36,392 nt of DNA from an uncultured Planctomycetota bacterium (GTDB lineage Bacteria > Planctomycetota > Planctomycetia > Pirellulales > Thermoguttaceae): assembly GCA_902766935.1 (NCBI GenBank), contig CACXFR010000185.1, positions 1 through 36,392 of the forward strand, read 5' to 3'. A model generated the notes under the pieces. It was given only the letters and a program-made list of their open reading frames with translations. It had not been told where the DNA came from and did not search any database. Below, in pieces: positions 17,348 to 27,389 of this stretch. Position 1 is the stretch's first letter. Each line of letters begins with the position of its first letter. The translations under genes and the position numbers were made by a program.

Positions 17348-18163
17348 ATGGATAAAATAGGCAATTCAGTTAAGACATTTTTAAGAAAAACGTTCCCGCC
17401 AGGGGTCGTTCTCCTTTTCTGCGGGCTCTTTCTTGCGCCGGGAACGTCTGTCACACAGCGCGCCGCGGGAAACGACGACCGTCATGTTCTCCTTGAAGAG
17501 ACCGACGTGCGCGCCCGACGGGCGGGATTCGACGTCAGTCCGAAAAACCTTACGCCGCAGCCGGTTCAGATCAAGGCTCCCGAAGGGGTTATGGTCGAAA
17601 TCGCCTCCGAAGGCGGGTTTACGGCCAATCCCGCCGGGTCGAACCTCTTCGGACTTCTGCAGGGGGAAGTCTACCGCTTTAAGTTCACCCGTCTCCCCTA
17701 CGCCGAAGGGCGCGAGCTCTATCCGACCGTCGAACTTTTGAGCACGCTGACGCCGCCTCGCGGCTACGAAACCGATTTTCCGATCCCGATCGAACTGACC
17801 GAGGAAGATATACGCATGGCACTGGACGGAAACCTGGTCACCCGCGTCGTCTATCTGGAACCGCCGCACAACGCGATTCCGGTCGACTCAACGGTCGATC
17901 AGGGGGAAATCTCCTCCGAGGCGCCTTCGTCGATCAATCCGGTCGCCCTGGCCAAATCGCGCGGGCGCGTGATGGCGATCCTCCGTCTCGGAAGCCGGAT
18001 TCCCGACACAAAGACCGATTTGAGCGGATTCTGTTTCGGGTATCCCGCCGTCACCTTTCCCGCCCCTTCGGACAAGCCGCGCGGATATATGCTCGGCTAT
18101 CCGATCCCGGCCGAACCGACCGACCTTTCCGACCCGACCCAAACCGAATTAACGTTACCGTAA
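17348..18163 (+). CDS. Secreted hypothetical protein, first gene of an envelope operon
   Basis: 271 aa from ATG 17348, chosen because GGAG stands 7-10 nt upstream and a signal peptide starts there (KTFLRKTFPPGVVLLFCGLFLAPG). The frame is open to a TTG at 17300. The mature part has no motif I recognise. It is probably all-beta, with repeated Pro-containing strands (QPVQIKAPEGVMVEIASEGG, YPTVELLSTLTPP) and two similar C-terminal segments, FCFGYPAVTFPAPSDKP and YMLGYPIPAEPTD. The stop is 6 nt before the DUF11 protein gene, so the two are co-transcribed. The pairing with a DUF11 protein suggests an envelope or surface role (inference). A TGCTATTCT extended -10 near 17301-17309 might serve it, without a -35. 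Confidence 0.75.
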   Translation: MDKIGNSVKTFLRKTFPPGVVLLFCGLFLAPGTSVTQRAAGNDDRHVLLEETDVRARRAGFDVSPKNLTPQPVQIKAPEGVMVEIASEGGFTANPAGSNLFGLLQGEVYRFKFTRLPYAEGRELYPTVELLSTLTPPRGYETDFPIPIELTEEDIRMALDGNLVTRVVYLEPPHNAIPVDSTVDQGEISSEAPSSINPVALAKSRGRVMAILRLGSRIPDTKTDLSGFCFGYPAVTFPAPSDKPRGYMLGYPIPAEPTDLSDPTQTELTLP

Positions 18164-18169
18164 ATAATT

Positions 18170-20059
18170 ATGACGATGAGTGAGACGATGTTAAAATCAC
18201 CATTCCCCGGCCGGTTCTCCGCGACGGTCTGTTTCCTTCTCGCGGCGGCCGCGCTCCCGTTTTGCGTATCGTGTCAATCGAAGGGATACGTCCCCGGACC
18301 GAACGATCCGTTCGCCGAAAACGCCCCGAAGACGAAAGAGGAAGAGGAGTATTACCGCGACGTCCTTTCGGGGGATTGGCAGAAGCAGACGAGCAATCCG
18401 CTCGGCTATTTCGGACTCGGACGGAACCAGGTCTCGACGACTCCCCCGCCCCACTGGACGATGACCCCGCCCAACGGCGCGAAGACGATGGAAGAAATCC
18501 GCGCCGAGACGTACGACAAGCGGATCGCCGAAGAACGGGCGAGGCTTCAAAACAGAGCCGATCCCGAAGGGCGCGTCTATAAAACCGCCGCCGTCGATCC
18601 GCGGCTTCCCGACCGCCCCCGCCCGGACGTTCCGCCGGCGCCGGCCGGCAGAGTAAAAGAAGCGCCCTCCGGCGGCGCGCCCGCCCTCCTGCCGCAAGAG
18701 ACGGAAAAACCGAAAAAGGAGGAGTCGGGCGGCATTTCGGGGTTCTTCCATTCTTTTACCGCGGCCCCGGAACCGAAAGCGGGAGAAAAAACGCCTCAGA
18801 CCGTCTCGAAGACGGAGACCGCCGAAGCAAATCCGAAAGGAAAGGAAGATTCAAATTTCTTCACAAGCGTCTTCAAACCTTTTTTTGAAGAAAGGACTCG
18901 TTTTCAGCCGTTCGGCGCCTCCGAACGCCTGACGGCCGAAGGCGGGTCCGAAAACTTTTCCTTTTCCGACGACCGCAATCTGATCGTCCGCGCTCAGGAG
19001 CCCGAAAACGAATCGGGGCCGCGCAGCGGCGGCGGAGTGATCACCACCGCCGACGCGGTCGAATCTCCTCTGACGATCGATCCGGAACTTGCCGAACGCT
19101 GGCGGAGCATCGGAGGACTTCGGATCGGGGACGACGTGCCGAAAGACCTGCCCGACGACGAGTATATCGTCGTCGGCGGCGACGCCGGGGGCGAGGCGTT
19201 CGCTCTGCCGAACTGGGACGTACACAACCTGGAAGCGGACGAGACGATCGCACACTTCGACACGGTCGGCGGTCAGATCAAAGTCGAACCTTCGAACCGG
19301 TTCATCATCTACATGCCGCGCTTCGCGACGGTCCGCCAGATTGTCGGGCCCCGTTCGCAGTCGCAGAACACGCGTCTCGGTTCGATGGACGCCGATCTGG
19401 TTCCGACCGAAGAGCGGAACGCCGAAGGGGTCGACTTCCGTTCGCAGGAAGAACGAACCTCCTCGACTCGGGGCGAAGTGCAGATTTCCGACATCCGCGC
19501 CAATCAGCCGGGCGGAGAGATCGTTTCCGAAGAGGGGCTGATCGAAGAGACCCAGAAGGTTCTGACCGCCTCGGCCAACGGCATGCTCCGCGAAGAGACC
19601 GTCTCGGACCAAACCCGCCTCGAACTGGCCCAGGGAGCGGCGGCCGCCGCCGCGTGGGGAAAGACGCAGGGGGTCGCGGTCCATATCGACAAACTCGCCG
19701 CTCAGGGAAACGTCACTCTTCAGGGGGCGGCGACGATCTACTCGATCAAAAACGACACGAAAACCTCCCAGCTGCGCCTCTTCAAATCGGCGTCGAAACA
19801 GGAAGCCAAGCCGGGAGAGGTGATCGAATTCGTCCTCCGCTACGAGAACGTCGGAACCGAAGTGATCGGAAACGTCACGATACTCGACTCCCTTTCGGCG
19901 CGGCTGCAATACGTCGACGATTCGGCGGTTTCGTCGAAAAAAGCCGACTTCCTGGTGAAGAACAACGAAACCGGCTCGCTCGTTCTCCGGCTGGAAGTGA
20001 TCGACCCGCTCGAACCGGGGGACTACGGCGTTCTCACTTTCCTCTGCAGGGTGAGGTGA
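18170..20059 (+). CDS. DUF11-domain putative lipoprotein
   Basis: 629 aa from ATG 18170; ATGs at 18176 and 18188 are alternatives because none has a clear ribosome site. The N-terminal hydrophobic stretch (FSATVCFLLAAAALPFCVSC) ends in VSC-Q, a weak lipobox, so the protein is probably anchored in a membrane. A long low-complexity, charged Pro/Lys/Glu region covers about 40-320. A mixed region follows with WDVHNLEADETIAHFDTVGG and FIIYMPRFATVRQI at about 340-395. A single DUF11 beta-sandwich lies at about 530-629 (RLFKSASKQEAKPGEVIEF, VTILDSLSARLQYVDDS). DUF11 modules occur in surface and adhesion proteins. The protease start lies 8 nt after the stop, and its ribosome site overlaps this stop, implying coupled translation. 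Confidence 0.8.
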   Translation: MTMSETMLKSPFPGRFSATVCFLLAAAALPFCVSCQSKGYVPGPNDPFAENAPKTKEEEEYYRDVLSGDWQKQTSNPLGYFGLGRNQVSTTPPPHWTMTPPNGAKTMEEIRAETYDKRIAEERARLQNRADPEGRVYKTAAVDPRLPDRPRPDVPPAPAGRVKEAPSGGAPALLPQETEKPKKEESGGISGFFHSFTAAPEPKAGEKTPQTVSKTETAEANPKGKEDSNFFTSVFKPFFEERTRFQPFGASERLTAEGGSENFSFSDDRNLIVRAQEPENESGPRSGGGVITTADAVESPLTIDPELAERWRSIGGLRIGDDVPKDLPDDEYIVVGGDAGGEAFALPNWDVHNLEADETIAHFDTVGGQIKVEPSNRFIIYMPRFATVRQIVGPRSQSQNTRLGSMDADLVPTEERNAEGVDFRSQEERTSSTRGEVQISDIRANQPGGEIVSEEGLIEETQKVLTASANGMLREETVSDQTRLELAQGAAAAAAWGKTQGVAVHIDKLAAQGNVTLQGAATIYSIKNDTKTSQLRLFKSASKQEAKPGEVIEFVLRYENVGTEVIGNVTILDSLSARLQYVDDSAVSSKKADFLVKNNETGSLVLRLEVIDPLEPGDYGVLTFLCRVR

Positions 20060-20067
20060 TCTTCCCG

Positions 20068-21468
20068 ATGACCTGGTTTCGGCTCGCGGCATTTCTGACG
20101 CTTCTTCTTCTCCCTCCCGCGGCGGGCGGATTCGCGTCGGCGCAGGAGGAAGAACCGCGGGAAACCGTTCTTTCCCTCCCCGAAGGGATCGACCGCGGCG
20201 AAGTCCTGGCCGAAGCCGCACGCCGCCGCGCGGAGTGGAAGGGGTTCGACGAGCTGGAATACGCGCAGATGAGCCGGCTCGGGATCCGCCTGATTCGCGG
20301 AAAGCATGTCGAGTTCTACACCGACCTGGCCGAGTCGAAAGACGTCGACTCCATCCCCGTCGTTCTCGACGAGGCGGTTTCGCAGCTGGCGCTCTTCTTC
20401 GGCCTTTCCCCCGAGGATTACAGGAACTGGCGCGTCGAGGCGTTTCTGATCAGCGACCGCGAGCCGTTCGAGATTTTCGGCGCGCTCAAACGCGCCCCCG
20501 ATTTTGAGCACGGCTACGCGCTCGAGTCGCGCGTCTGGATCCACGACCAGAAACAGGCGTATTACAATCGATTTCTCCTTCTGCACGAACTGACCCACGC
20601 CTTTATGAACTGGACGTTCGGCGATCTGAATCCCCGCTGGTATTCCGAGGGGATCGCCGACTACCTGGCGCTCCATCGATGGGACGGGAAAAATCTCACG
20701 CTCGGGATCTACCCCGCCTCTCCCGACGAGGTTCCCGGATTCGGGCGGATCGACCGGATCAAAAAGGCCGGACGGGGAAAGAATCGCAAAACGCTCGACG
20801 ACGTCCTCGATTTCGAGGCCGGCGACTTTCTCGACAACGACTCGTACGCCTGGAGCTGGAGCCTGGTCACGCTTCTTTTTCATTCGCCGCGCTTCGGCCG
20901 CGCGATCGGCGCGATGCCGTACCTGATGACGCGGCGCGACGCGAACCGTCTCTTCACGGAGCTTCTGGGAAAGGACGACGCCCGGCTGAACCGAGACTGG
21001 TACGAGTGGATTGCGTCGATCGACTACGCCGCCGATTTCTCCTCCTTTGCGCGGGACGACCTTCCCCCGCGTCCGCTGACCGATCCGGTCGAGCTGACCC
21101 TTTCGCCAAAAGAATCCGGATGGCAGTCGACGGGAATCCGCCTCGAAGCCGGAAAGACCTACGTTCTGCGCGCAGAGGGAAGATTCAAGGTCTATGAAAA
21201 AGAGCTGGCCCGCGCTCTCCCCTGCGAGGCGGGCGGGATTTCGCTCCGCTACTTCGCCGGCGCGCCGCTGGGTCAGGCCGCCGCGGCGGTTCCCCCGTCG
21301 GGCGCGCGCACGGTCAATCCCTGGAAGGGGGCCGTTCCGCTCAAAAACGGCGCCGTCCGCATCACCCCCGACGTCACCGGCCCCCTCTTCTTTCGATTCA
21401 ACATTCCCGGCGGCGCGGCGGAAAAATCTTCCGGCAATCTTGTCATTACGATTTCCCGAGACCGTTGA
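20068..21468 (+). CDS. Secreted HExxH metalloprotease with LecA-like C-terminal domain
   Basis: 466 aa from ATG 20068. AGGTGA overlaps the stop codon of the preceding gene 8 nt upstream, indicating translational coupling. The signal peptide ([18 protein letters not shown]) ends near residue 25. The zinc motif is HELTH at 173-177; the third ligand is probably E194 in [10 protein letters not shown], a gluzincin-like arrangement (HExxH-17-E) seen in M1/DUF1570-like secreted peptidases. The C-terminal 120 residues (about 345-466: [20 protein letters not shown], then [13 protein letters not shown] and SGNLVITI) resemble the galactose-binding LecA/PA-IL beta-sandwich. The protease may therefore be tethered to sugar or act on glycosylated surface proteins (inference). 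The DUF11 lipoprotein is a possible target or partner. The xylA promoter begins at this stop codon. Confidence 0.8.
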   Translation: MTWFRLAAFLTLLLLPPAAGGFASAQEEEPRETVLSLPEGIDRGEVLAEAARRRAEWKGFDELEYAQMSRLGIRLIRGKHVEFYTDLAESKDVDSIPVVLDEAVSQLALFFGLSPEDYRNWRVEAFLISDREPFEIFGALKRAPDFEHGYALESRVWIHDQKQAYYNRFLLLHELTHAFMNWTFGDLNPRWYSEGIADYLALHRWDGKNLTLGIYPASPDEVPGFGRIDRIKKAGRGKNRKTLDDVLDFEAGDFLDNDSYAWSWSLVTLLFHSPRFGRAIGAMPYLMTRRDANRLFTELLGKDDARLNRDWYEWIASIDYAADFSSFARDDLPPRPLTDPVELTLSPKESGWQSTGIRLEAGKTYVLRAEGRFKVYEKELARALPCEAGGISLRYFAGAPLGQAAAAVPPSGARTVNPWKGAVPLKNGAVRITPDVTGPLFFRFNIPGGAAEKSSGNLVITISRDR

Positions 21469-21493
21469 TTTTCGCCCGGCGCGCCGGTATAAT
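21465..21493 (+). promoter_or_regulatory. xylA promoter
   Basis: TTGATT (21465-21470), 17-nt spacer, perfect TATAAT (21488-21493). The -35 overlaps the stop codon of the upstream protease gene. The leader to the xylA start is about 60 nt. I saw no clear XylR-type palindrome. Confidence 0.8.
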
Positions 21494-21557
21494 GAGAAAT
21501 GTCAACGAAAGCCCCCGCCGCGGCTTTCCACCCTTTACCATTTCAAGGAGTTTTATG

Positions 21558-22874
<1,317 letters not shown>

Positions 22875-22899
22875 GAAAACCGCGCGGTTCCGGCCGCGA

Positions 22900-22946
22900 A
22901 AAAAGCCTGCAAGCGCGTCCCGGCGGGAAACGCTTGCAGGCTTTTT
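22900..22946. terminator. Bidirectional terminator between xylA and the MBL nuclease gene
   Basis: Perfect 16-bp inverted repeat AAAAAGCCTGCAAGCG (22900-22915) / CGCTTGCAGGCTTTTT (22931-22946), 15-nt loop. It serves both convergent genes. Confidence 0.93.
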
Positions 22947-22965
22947 CTTTCGGCGCGGCGAATTG

Positions 22966-24372
22966 TCAGATCGTCACCTCGTCGCCGTATTCCGGGCGGA
23001 TGATCTCGCTTTCGCTCAGCCGGCTCTTCAGAAGGTTTCGGAACGTTTCGGACGAACGGGTCTCGCCGTGAACGACAAAAATGTTTTTCGGCGGAGTCGG
23101 AATTGAACCGACCCATTTCAGAAGCTCCTGCTGGTCGGCGTGTCCCGAAATGCCGCGAACGGAGGCGATTTCGGCTTTGACCGCGAAGAACTGCCCGTTG
23201 ATGCGAACCCGCTTGTTCCCCTCGACGATCTGCCGTCCCAACGTTCCCGCGGCCTGGTAGCCGCAGAAGAGAACCATATTCCGCTTATAGCCGATATGGT
23301 TCGCCAGATGGTGTTTGATGCGGCCGGCGTTACACATCCCCGCGCTCGAGAGGATCACTCCCGGCCCCTCGATGTCGTTGAGCGTCATCGACTGTTCCTT
23401 CGTGGTGAGGAAATGGAAGTTGGTCACTTCCGAACGCTTTTCGAGACGACGCAGCGCGTCGTCGTCGAGACATTCCCGGTGCCGCATAAAGATCTTCGAA
23501 GCTTCGACCGCCATCGGACTGTCGAGCCAGATCGGAATGTCTTTCGGCATCCGTCCCTCGGCCTGAAGCGTGCCGAATCGGTAGATCATCTCCTGAGCGC
23601 GTTCGACGGCGAAGACCGGCATTAAAACCAAGCCGCGCCGCTCGGACACCCGGCGGATCGCGACGGCCAGCTGGTCGTTGACCTCGTCGATCGGCTCGGA
23701 ACTCCGGTCGCCGTACGTCGATTCGATAAAGAGCGCGTCGACCGGCGCGTTCGGTTCGGTGAAATACGCGGGGTCGCGCAGAATCGGACGGTTCGGCCGC
23801 CCCAGGTCGCCGGAAAAGAGAAGGCGTTTTTTCGTCCCGGCGTCGTCGGCAACCACCTCGATAAAACTTGATCCGAGCACATGCCCGGCCTCGCGCAGCG
23901 TGATCGTCACGTTCGGAGTGATCGCGGTCTCTTTGTCGTAATCAACCGGCGAGAAGAGAGCGACCGTCTTTTCGACGTCGTCCTGCGTGTAAAGGGGGCG
24001 GACCGGATGGGGCGAAACGCGCTTCTCTTTCGCATGACGCTTCTGCTTGAAGAGCGCGTCTTCTTCCTGAATGTGCGCCGAATCGCGCATGATCAGCTTC
24101 GCCAGGTCAAGCGTGGCGGAAGTTCCGTAAATCCTCCCGCGGAATCCGTCCAGAAAAAGTTTCGGCAGGAGTCCGCAGTGATCCAGGTGGGCGTGCGTTA
24201 AAAAAACCGCGTCGATCTCTTTCGCCGGTTCGGGACAGGGCTCCCAGTTCCGGCTGAGAAGATCGTGCCCCTGCGTCATTCCGCAGTCGACCAGAAAACG
24301 GAAATCCCCGACTTCGACAAAGTGCCTCGAACCCGTAACGTTTCCGTTCGCGCCCAAAAATCGTATTCGCAT
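22966..24372 (-). CDS. MBL-fold beta-CASP RNA-processing nuclease (CPSF/YSH1-like)
   Basis: 468 aa. Metallo-beta-lactamase core: HAHLDH at H60/H62/D64/H65, GHVLGSS with the motif-3 His, and FSGDLG with the motif-4 Asp. The beta-CASP insertion carries ESTYGDR, VFAVERAQEMIY and LDSPMAVEASKIF. The RNA-specificity C-terminal part has SSAGMCNAGRIKHHL and RGISGHADQ with the last His. These enzymes are metal-dependent endo/exonucleases acting on RNA. The protein is shorter than RNase J and lacks its C-terminal dimer domain, and belongs to the CPSF73-like group common in bacteria. AGGAAAGGG upstream of the ATG and a strong minus-strand promoter (24459-24487) support the start. Convergent with xylA; no functional link is evident. 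Confidence 0.92.
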   Translation of the reverse strand: MRIRFLGANGNVTGSRHFVEVGDFRFLVDCGMTQGHDLLSRNWEPCPEPAKEIDAVFLTHAHLDHCGLLPKLFLDGFRGRIYGTSATLDLAKLIMRDSAHIQEEDALFKQKRHAKEKRVSPHPVRPLYTQDDVEKTVALFSPVDYDKETAITPNVTITLREAGHVLGSSFIEVVADDAGTKKRLLFSGDLGRPNRPILRDPAYFTEPNAPVDALFIESTYGDRSSEPIDEVNDQLAVAIRRVSERRGLVLMPVFAVERAQEMIYRFGTLQAEGRMPKDIPIWLDSPMAVEASKIFMRHRECLDDDALRRLEKRSEVTNFHFLTTKEQSMTLNDIEGPGVILSSAGMCNAGRIKHHLANHIGYKRNMVLFCGYQAAGTLGRQIVEGNKRVRINGQFFAVKAEIASVRGISGHADQQELLKWVGSIPTPPKNIFVVHGETRSSETFRNLLKSRLSESEIIRPEYGDEVTI

Positions 24373-24458
24373 GGAGACCCTTTCCTGTTCTAACGAGATA
24401 GTTCAAACGGGGCGGCTTTCCCGCTTCGCCTGAAACGGACCGAACCGATCACAGGTTC

Positions 24459-24487
24459 ATTCTATTGATTTTTTTAACAAAGTTCAA
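24459..24487 (-). promoter_or_regulatory. Promoter of the MBL nuclease gene
   Basis: On the minus strand: TTGAAC (plus 24482-24487), 17-nt spacer, TAGAAT (plus 24459-24464), about 85 nt before the ATG at 24372. Confidence 0.75.
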
Positions 24488-24610
24488 GCGAGACATCCCC
24501 GATCCTTACAATCTCGGTCTATTTCCCGGAAAAACGCCGGAAAAACCGATACGCCGGGAAAAGATTCCCGTTTTCGCGCCGTTCCGCGCGCCGCGGAGCG
24601 TTTCAAACGA

Positions 24611-24638
24611 TTGACCCGCGGAACGCAGAGGGTAGAAT
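24611..24638 (+). promoter_or_regulatory. Promoter of the 24661 membrane-protein gene
   Basis: TTGACC (24611-24616), 16-nt spacer, TAGAAT (24633-24638). It is followed by AAGGGAGAAGG as ribosome site and the ATG at 24661. This gives a leader of only about 15-20 nt. Confidence 0.75.
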
Positions 24639-24660
24639 AAAAGAAGGGAGAAGGTTCCGT

Positions 24661-25422
24661 ATGGATTTGACTCAGAACAGTCCCGTTTTAAAAAGATTCC
24701 CGGCGCGGCGGCTTTGGACGTTGATTCCGGCGCTTGCGGCGGCCGCGCTCTGTTTCGGCATGCGGAATTCCTTCCCCGTCCGGGTCGTTTCGTCCGCGGC
24801 GGAGCCGACCTGCGAACGGGGGGCGGAAGATTACCTGCGGCAGACCGCCCGAATTCTGGGTTCCCGTTTCAACGAAGCGTTCTACCGCGCCGCGGTCGAA
24901 AAGCAGGCGCGGCGGCTTGCCGACCGGAACCCACGCTCCGACGCCGTCCCGCGCGAATGTTTTACGAGTCTCGCCGCGGAAGACGATCCCGGCGTTTCCG
25001 AAGCGCTGGGCTTTTTGGATGAATTCGCCGTGGCGGAGGCCGAGCTTTCGATCGACGGGTTTTCCGCCGGGAAAAATCCCGTCGATTCGCTGGTCGAACG
25101 GGCCGCTCCCCTGTCGGTTCCCCCCTCCCGCCCGACGCAGACCTTTATGCCGCGCCCCGCCGAAATTCCCCTTTCGGTCGAGTTCATCTTCCTCTTTTCG
25201 CTCGTTTCGTTCCTCGCTTCGATCCTGATTCCGGCGCCCCCCTTCGCGGCGGCGGTCGGCATGGGAATAACGGCGGTCGAGGAATGGTGCCGCCGGCTGG
25301 TTCGTTCTCTTTCCGCCCTGTACGGATCGCGCGTTTTGCGTCTTCGCAAAAGAGCCGAAAAGCCGCGCTCTCTTTGCCGCGCGCCTTTCGAAGAAAAATT
25401 GTGTATTGTTCTTCTCCTCTGA
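24661..25422 (+). CDS. Small membrane protein of unknown function
   Basis: 253 aa, not recognised. A first hydrophobic segment lies at about residues 18-36 ([17 protein letters not shown]). A helical extracytoplasmic stretch follows at about 45-165, with a Pro/Ser-rich end ([19 protein letters not shown]). A second, strong membrane segment is at about 172-200 ([20 protein letters not shown]), then a basic cytoplasmic tail ([17 protein letters not shown]). It has its own promoter and a good ribosome site, so it is expressed. It stands 55 nt before the pseudopilin gene, and its stop codon is inside the left arm of the inverted repeat at 25420-25465. Possibly an accessory of the pseudopilin/ABC locus behind it (inference). 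Confidence 0.65.
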   Translation: MDLTQNSPVLKRFPARRLWTLIPALAAAALCFGMRNSFPVRVVSSAAEPTCERGAEDYLRQTARILGSRFNEAFYRAAVEKQARRLADRNPRSDAVPRECFTSLAAEDDPGVSEALGFLDEFAVAEAELSIDGFSAGKNPVDSLVERAAPLSVPPSRPTQTFMPRPAEIPLSVEFIFLFSLVSFLASILIPAPPFAAAVGMGITAVEEWCRRLVRSLSALYGSRVLRLRKRAEKPRSLCRAPFEEKLCIVLLL

Positions 25423-25465
25423 CGTTTCGTCCCGCGTCTTTTCACTTTTCAAGATCGAAACGTCA
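25420..25465 (+). promoter_or_regulatory. Perfect 10-bp inverted repeat in the pseudopilin leader
   Basis: TGACGTTTCG (25420-25429) / CGAAACGTCA (25456-25465), 26-nt loop. The left arm includes the stop codon of the upstream gene, and the right arm ends a few bases before the ribosome site (CACGGA) of the pseudopilin. No T-run follows. It could be a translational control hairpin, an RNA-processing site or an operator. Confidence 0.55.
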
Positions 25466-25477
25466 CGGAAAAACAAT

Positions 25478-26560
25478 ATGATTAAACCGAAATCAAAGCC
25501 GGGATTCACCCTGGTCGAACTGTTGGTGGTGATCGCCGTCATCGGGGTTCTGATCGGGCTTCTCCTCCCGGCGGTACAGGCGGCGCGGGAAGCCGCGCGC
25601 CGGATGAAATGCACCAACAACATCAAGCAGTGGACACTGGCGCTCCACACTTATCATGACGCGACGGGGGGGCTTCCCCTCTTCACCTCGTGGTGCGATC
25701 ACGACTCGACCGGAACCGCGAAAACGGTCAGGGACGTGAAAACGGAATATTCTGTCCATTCCCGGATCCTTCCGTATATCGAATGGGGCGCGTTTATGGC
25801 CGGGATCGATATCGCCGACTACAAATACCGTCTCTTTTCGGGGGGGACGGCGCCGAACGCCGAAATCTATCCCCAGCTTCTTTTTCCGTGCGAGATCCTC
25901 GGCTGTCCGAGCGAAACCGCGCCGCGGATCCGGCAGATCCAAAAACATCCGCGCGACGCCTCGCAGGGATACGTCGACGACGCCGGAACGAACTATATGT
26001 TCTGCTGCGGTTCGGGCGTCGGCGAGGGCTACTGTCTCGACGACAAAAAAAGCGACGGCCTGTTCGGACTGGTTCCCCGGTCGTTCGATTCGATCACCGA
26101 CGGAACCAGCAACACGCTTGTCATTTCCGAAGCGCTCCTAGCGCCGGCCGCGTCGCAGACGACCGCGCCGGAAAGGGAGGTCTGCCGCTACTCGGTCGTC
26201 GGAAACCTTTCGGGAGAAACCCTTTCGCAATACAGCGAGAAAGAAAATTTCGACTGGGAAAAATTCACCGACGAAAAGCTCGAGACCGAAACTTCGTTCA
26301 GCGGAAACCGTGGATGCCCCTGGCTCTGCGGCCGGGTCTACGCGAGCGGATTTTCGGCCTACGCCCCGCCGAACGCCAAGCGGATCGGAATCTGGTACCG
26401 CGGCAAAGAGCTCCTTTACTACGGGACGGGGAGCTGCCACCGCGGCGTGGTGAACGCCGGAATGGCCGACGGTTCGGTTCGGACGGTCAGCGAATCGGTC
26501 GACCTGGAAATATGGCGGGCCGCCTCGACGATAAAGGGGCATGAACCCCGATCTCTCTGA
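25478..26560 (+). CDS. DUF1559 type II pseudopilin-like surface protein
   Basis: 360 aa from ATG 25478. Residues 8-30 carry the prepilin cleavage and methylation motif ([20 protein letters not shown], with cleavage expected after Gly), then the DUF1559 signature [20 protein letters not shown] at about 27-46. The C-terminus has the planctomycetal H-x9-DG motif (H, nine residues, then DG in [15 protein letters not shown]). The family is greatly expanded in Planctomycetota and is thought to form pseudopilus-type surface structures; its function is not established. There are several cysteines in the globular part ([27 protein letters not shown]). The gene sits between a small membrane protein gene and an ABC exporter pair. 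A hairpin (26571-26599) separates it from the ABC genes. Confidence 0.93.
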   Translation: MIKPKSKPGFTLVELLVVIAVIGVLIGLLLPAVQAAREAARRMKCTNNIKQWTLALHTYHDATGGLPLFTSWCDHDSTGTAKTVRDVKTEYSVHSRILPYIEWGAFMAGIDIADYKYRLFSGGTAPNAEIYPQLLFPCEILGCPSETAPRIRQIQKHPRDASQGYVDDAGTNYMFCCGSGVGEGYCLDDKKSDGLFGLVPRSFDSITDGTSNTLVISEALLAPAASQTTAPEREVCRYSVVGNLSGETLSQYSEKENFDWEKFTDEKLETETSFSGNRGCPWLCGRVYASGFSAYAPPNAKRIGIWYRGKELLYYGTGSCHRGVVNAGMADGSVRTVSESVDLEIWRAASTIKGHEPRSL

Positions 26561-26570
26561 AACAAAAACG

Positions 26571-26599
26571 GCGGAAGGCCCGCCTGCCGGGTCTTCCGC
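26571..26599 (+). promoter_or_regulatory. 12-bp hairpin between pseudopilin stop and ABC ATPase ribosome site
   Basis: GCGGAAGGCCCG (26571-26582) / CGGGTCTTCCGC (26588-26599), one G-U pair, 5-nt loop. The next bases lead straight to GGAGGAG (26605-26611) and ATG 26619. Without a T-run it is not a standard terminator. It may protect or separate the upstream message, or limit ribosome access. Confidence 0.55.
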
Positions 26600-26618
26600 A
26601 GGACGGAGGAGTTTAAAA

Positions 26619-27389
26619 ATGACAGAACCGGTAATCCGAACCGTTGAGCTGAAAAAGTATTATTCCGGGAAGACCAAAGCGCTGGACGGCGTCGACCTTG
26701 AAGTCAATCCCGGCGAGTTTATCGCCGTGATGGGGGCGAGCGGTTCGGGAAAGAGCACCCTCCTTCACCTGATCGCGGGACTGACCCGTCCGACCGCGGG
26801 ACGGGTGACCATCGAAGGGCTCGACCCCGCCGCGATGTCCGACAACGCGCTGACGCGGTTCCGTCGGCGCCGAATCGGCCTTGTGTTTCAGCGGTTCAAT
26901 CTGATCCCCCATCTCACCGCCGAAGAGAACATTACGGTTCCGCTCCTGGCCGAAGGGAAAAGCCGCAAAGACGCCGAAAAACGCGCGCTCGAACTCGCCG
27001 GGGAACTCGGCATCGCCGAACAGCTCGACCAGCGCCCCGACACTCTCAGCGGGGGAGAGCAGCAGCGGGTCACCCTGGCGCGCGCCCTTTCGCTCAACCC
27101 GGCGATCCTCCTGGCCGACGAACCGACCGGAAACCTCGACTCGCTCAGCAGTCAGCGGATCTGCGAGATCCTCGACCGGCTCTGCCGCGCCGAGAAGCGG
27201 ACCATCCTTCTTGTCACCCACGAACCGGCCGTCGCCGTCTGGTCGAAACGGCTTCTGATCCTGAAAGACGGCCGTCTGATCGCCGACCGGCCGACTTCGG
27301 AATTCAGCGACGCGCATCATCTGGCCGCCGCGTATCAGAGGGCGGTCGAGGGAAACGCCGAACCGGCGGCAAGGGAGGACGCGGAATGA
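26619..27389 (+). CDS. ABC transporter ATP-binding protein, MacB/LolD family
   Basis: 256 aa from ATG 26619, supported by GGAGGAG 7 nt upstream; the frame is open back to 26541 but that start has no ribosome site. Walker A is GASGSGKST (39-47), the Q-loop region [11 protein letters not shown], the signature LSGGEQQR, and Walker [13 protein letters not shown], followed by the H-loop LVTHEP. The [10 protein letters not shown] sequence and size are typical of the MacB/LolD/FtsE group that works with FtsX-like permeases in lipoprotein release, efflux or cell-envelope signalling by mechanotransmission. It overlaps the permease gene by four bases (ATGA), so the two are translationally coupled and form one exporter. 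Confidence 0.95.
   Translation: MTEPVIRTVELKKYYSGKTKALDGVDLEVNPGEFIAVMGASGSGKSTLLHLIAGLTRPTAGRVTIEGLDPAAMSDNALTRFRRRRIGLVFQRFNLIPHLTAEENITVPLLAEGKSRKDAEKRALELAGELGIAEQLDQRPDTLSGGEQQRVTLARALSLNPAILLADEPTGNLDSLSSQRICEILDRLCRAEKRTILLVTHEPAVAVWSKRLLILKDGRLIADRPTSEFSDAHHLAAAYQRAVEGNAEPAAREDAE

Noticed and set aside
14132-17454. Long minus-strand open frames opposite the GH99-like and hydE genes
   Set aside because: They overlap genes with recognised domains and terminators on the plus strand; no start signals or family features.
18851-20221. Minus-strand open frame opposite the DUF11 gene
   Set aside because: Antisense shadow; the plus-strand gene has a signal sequence, a DUF11 domain and coupled neighbours.
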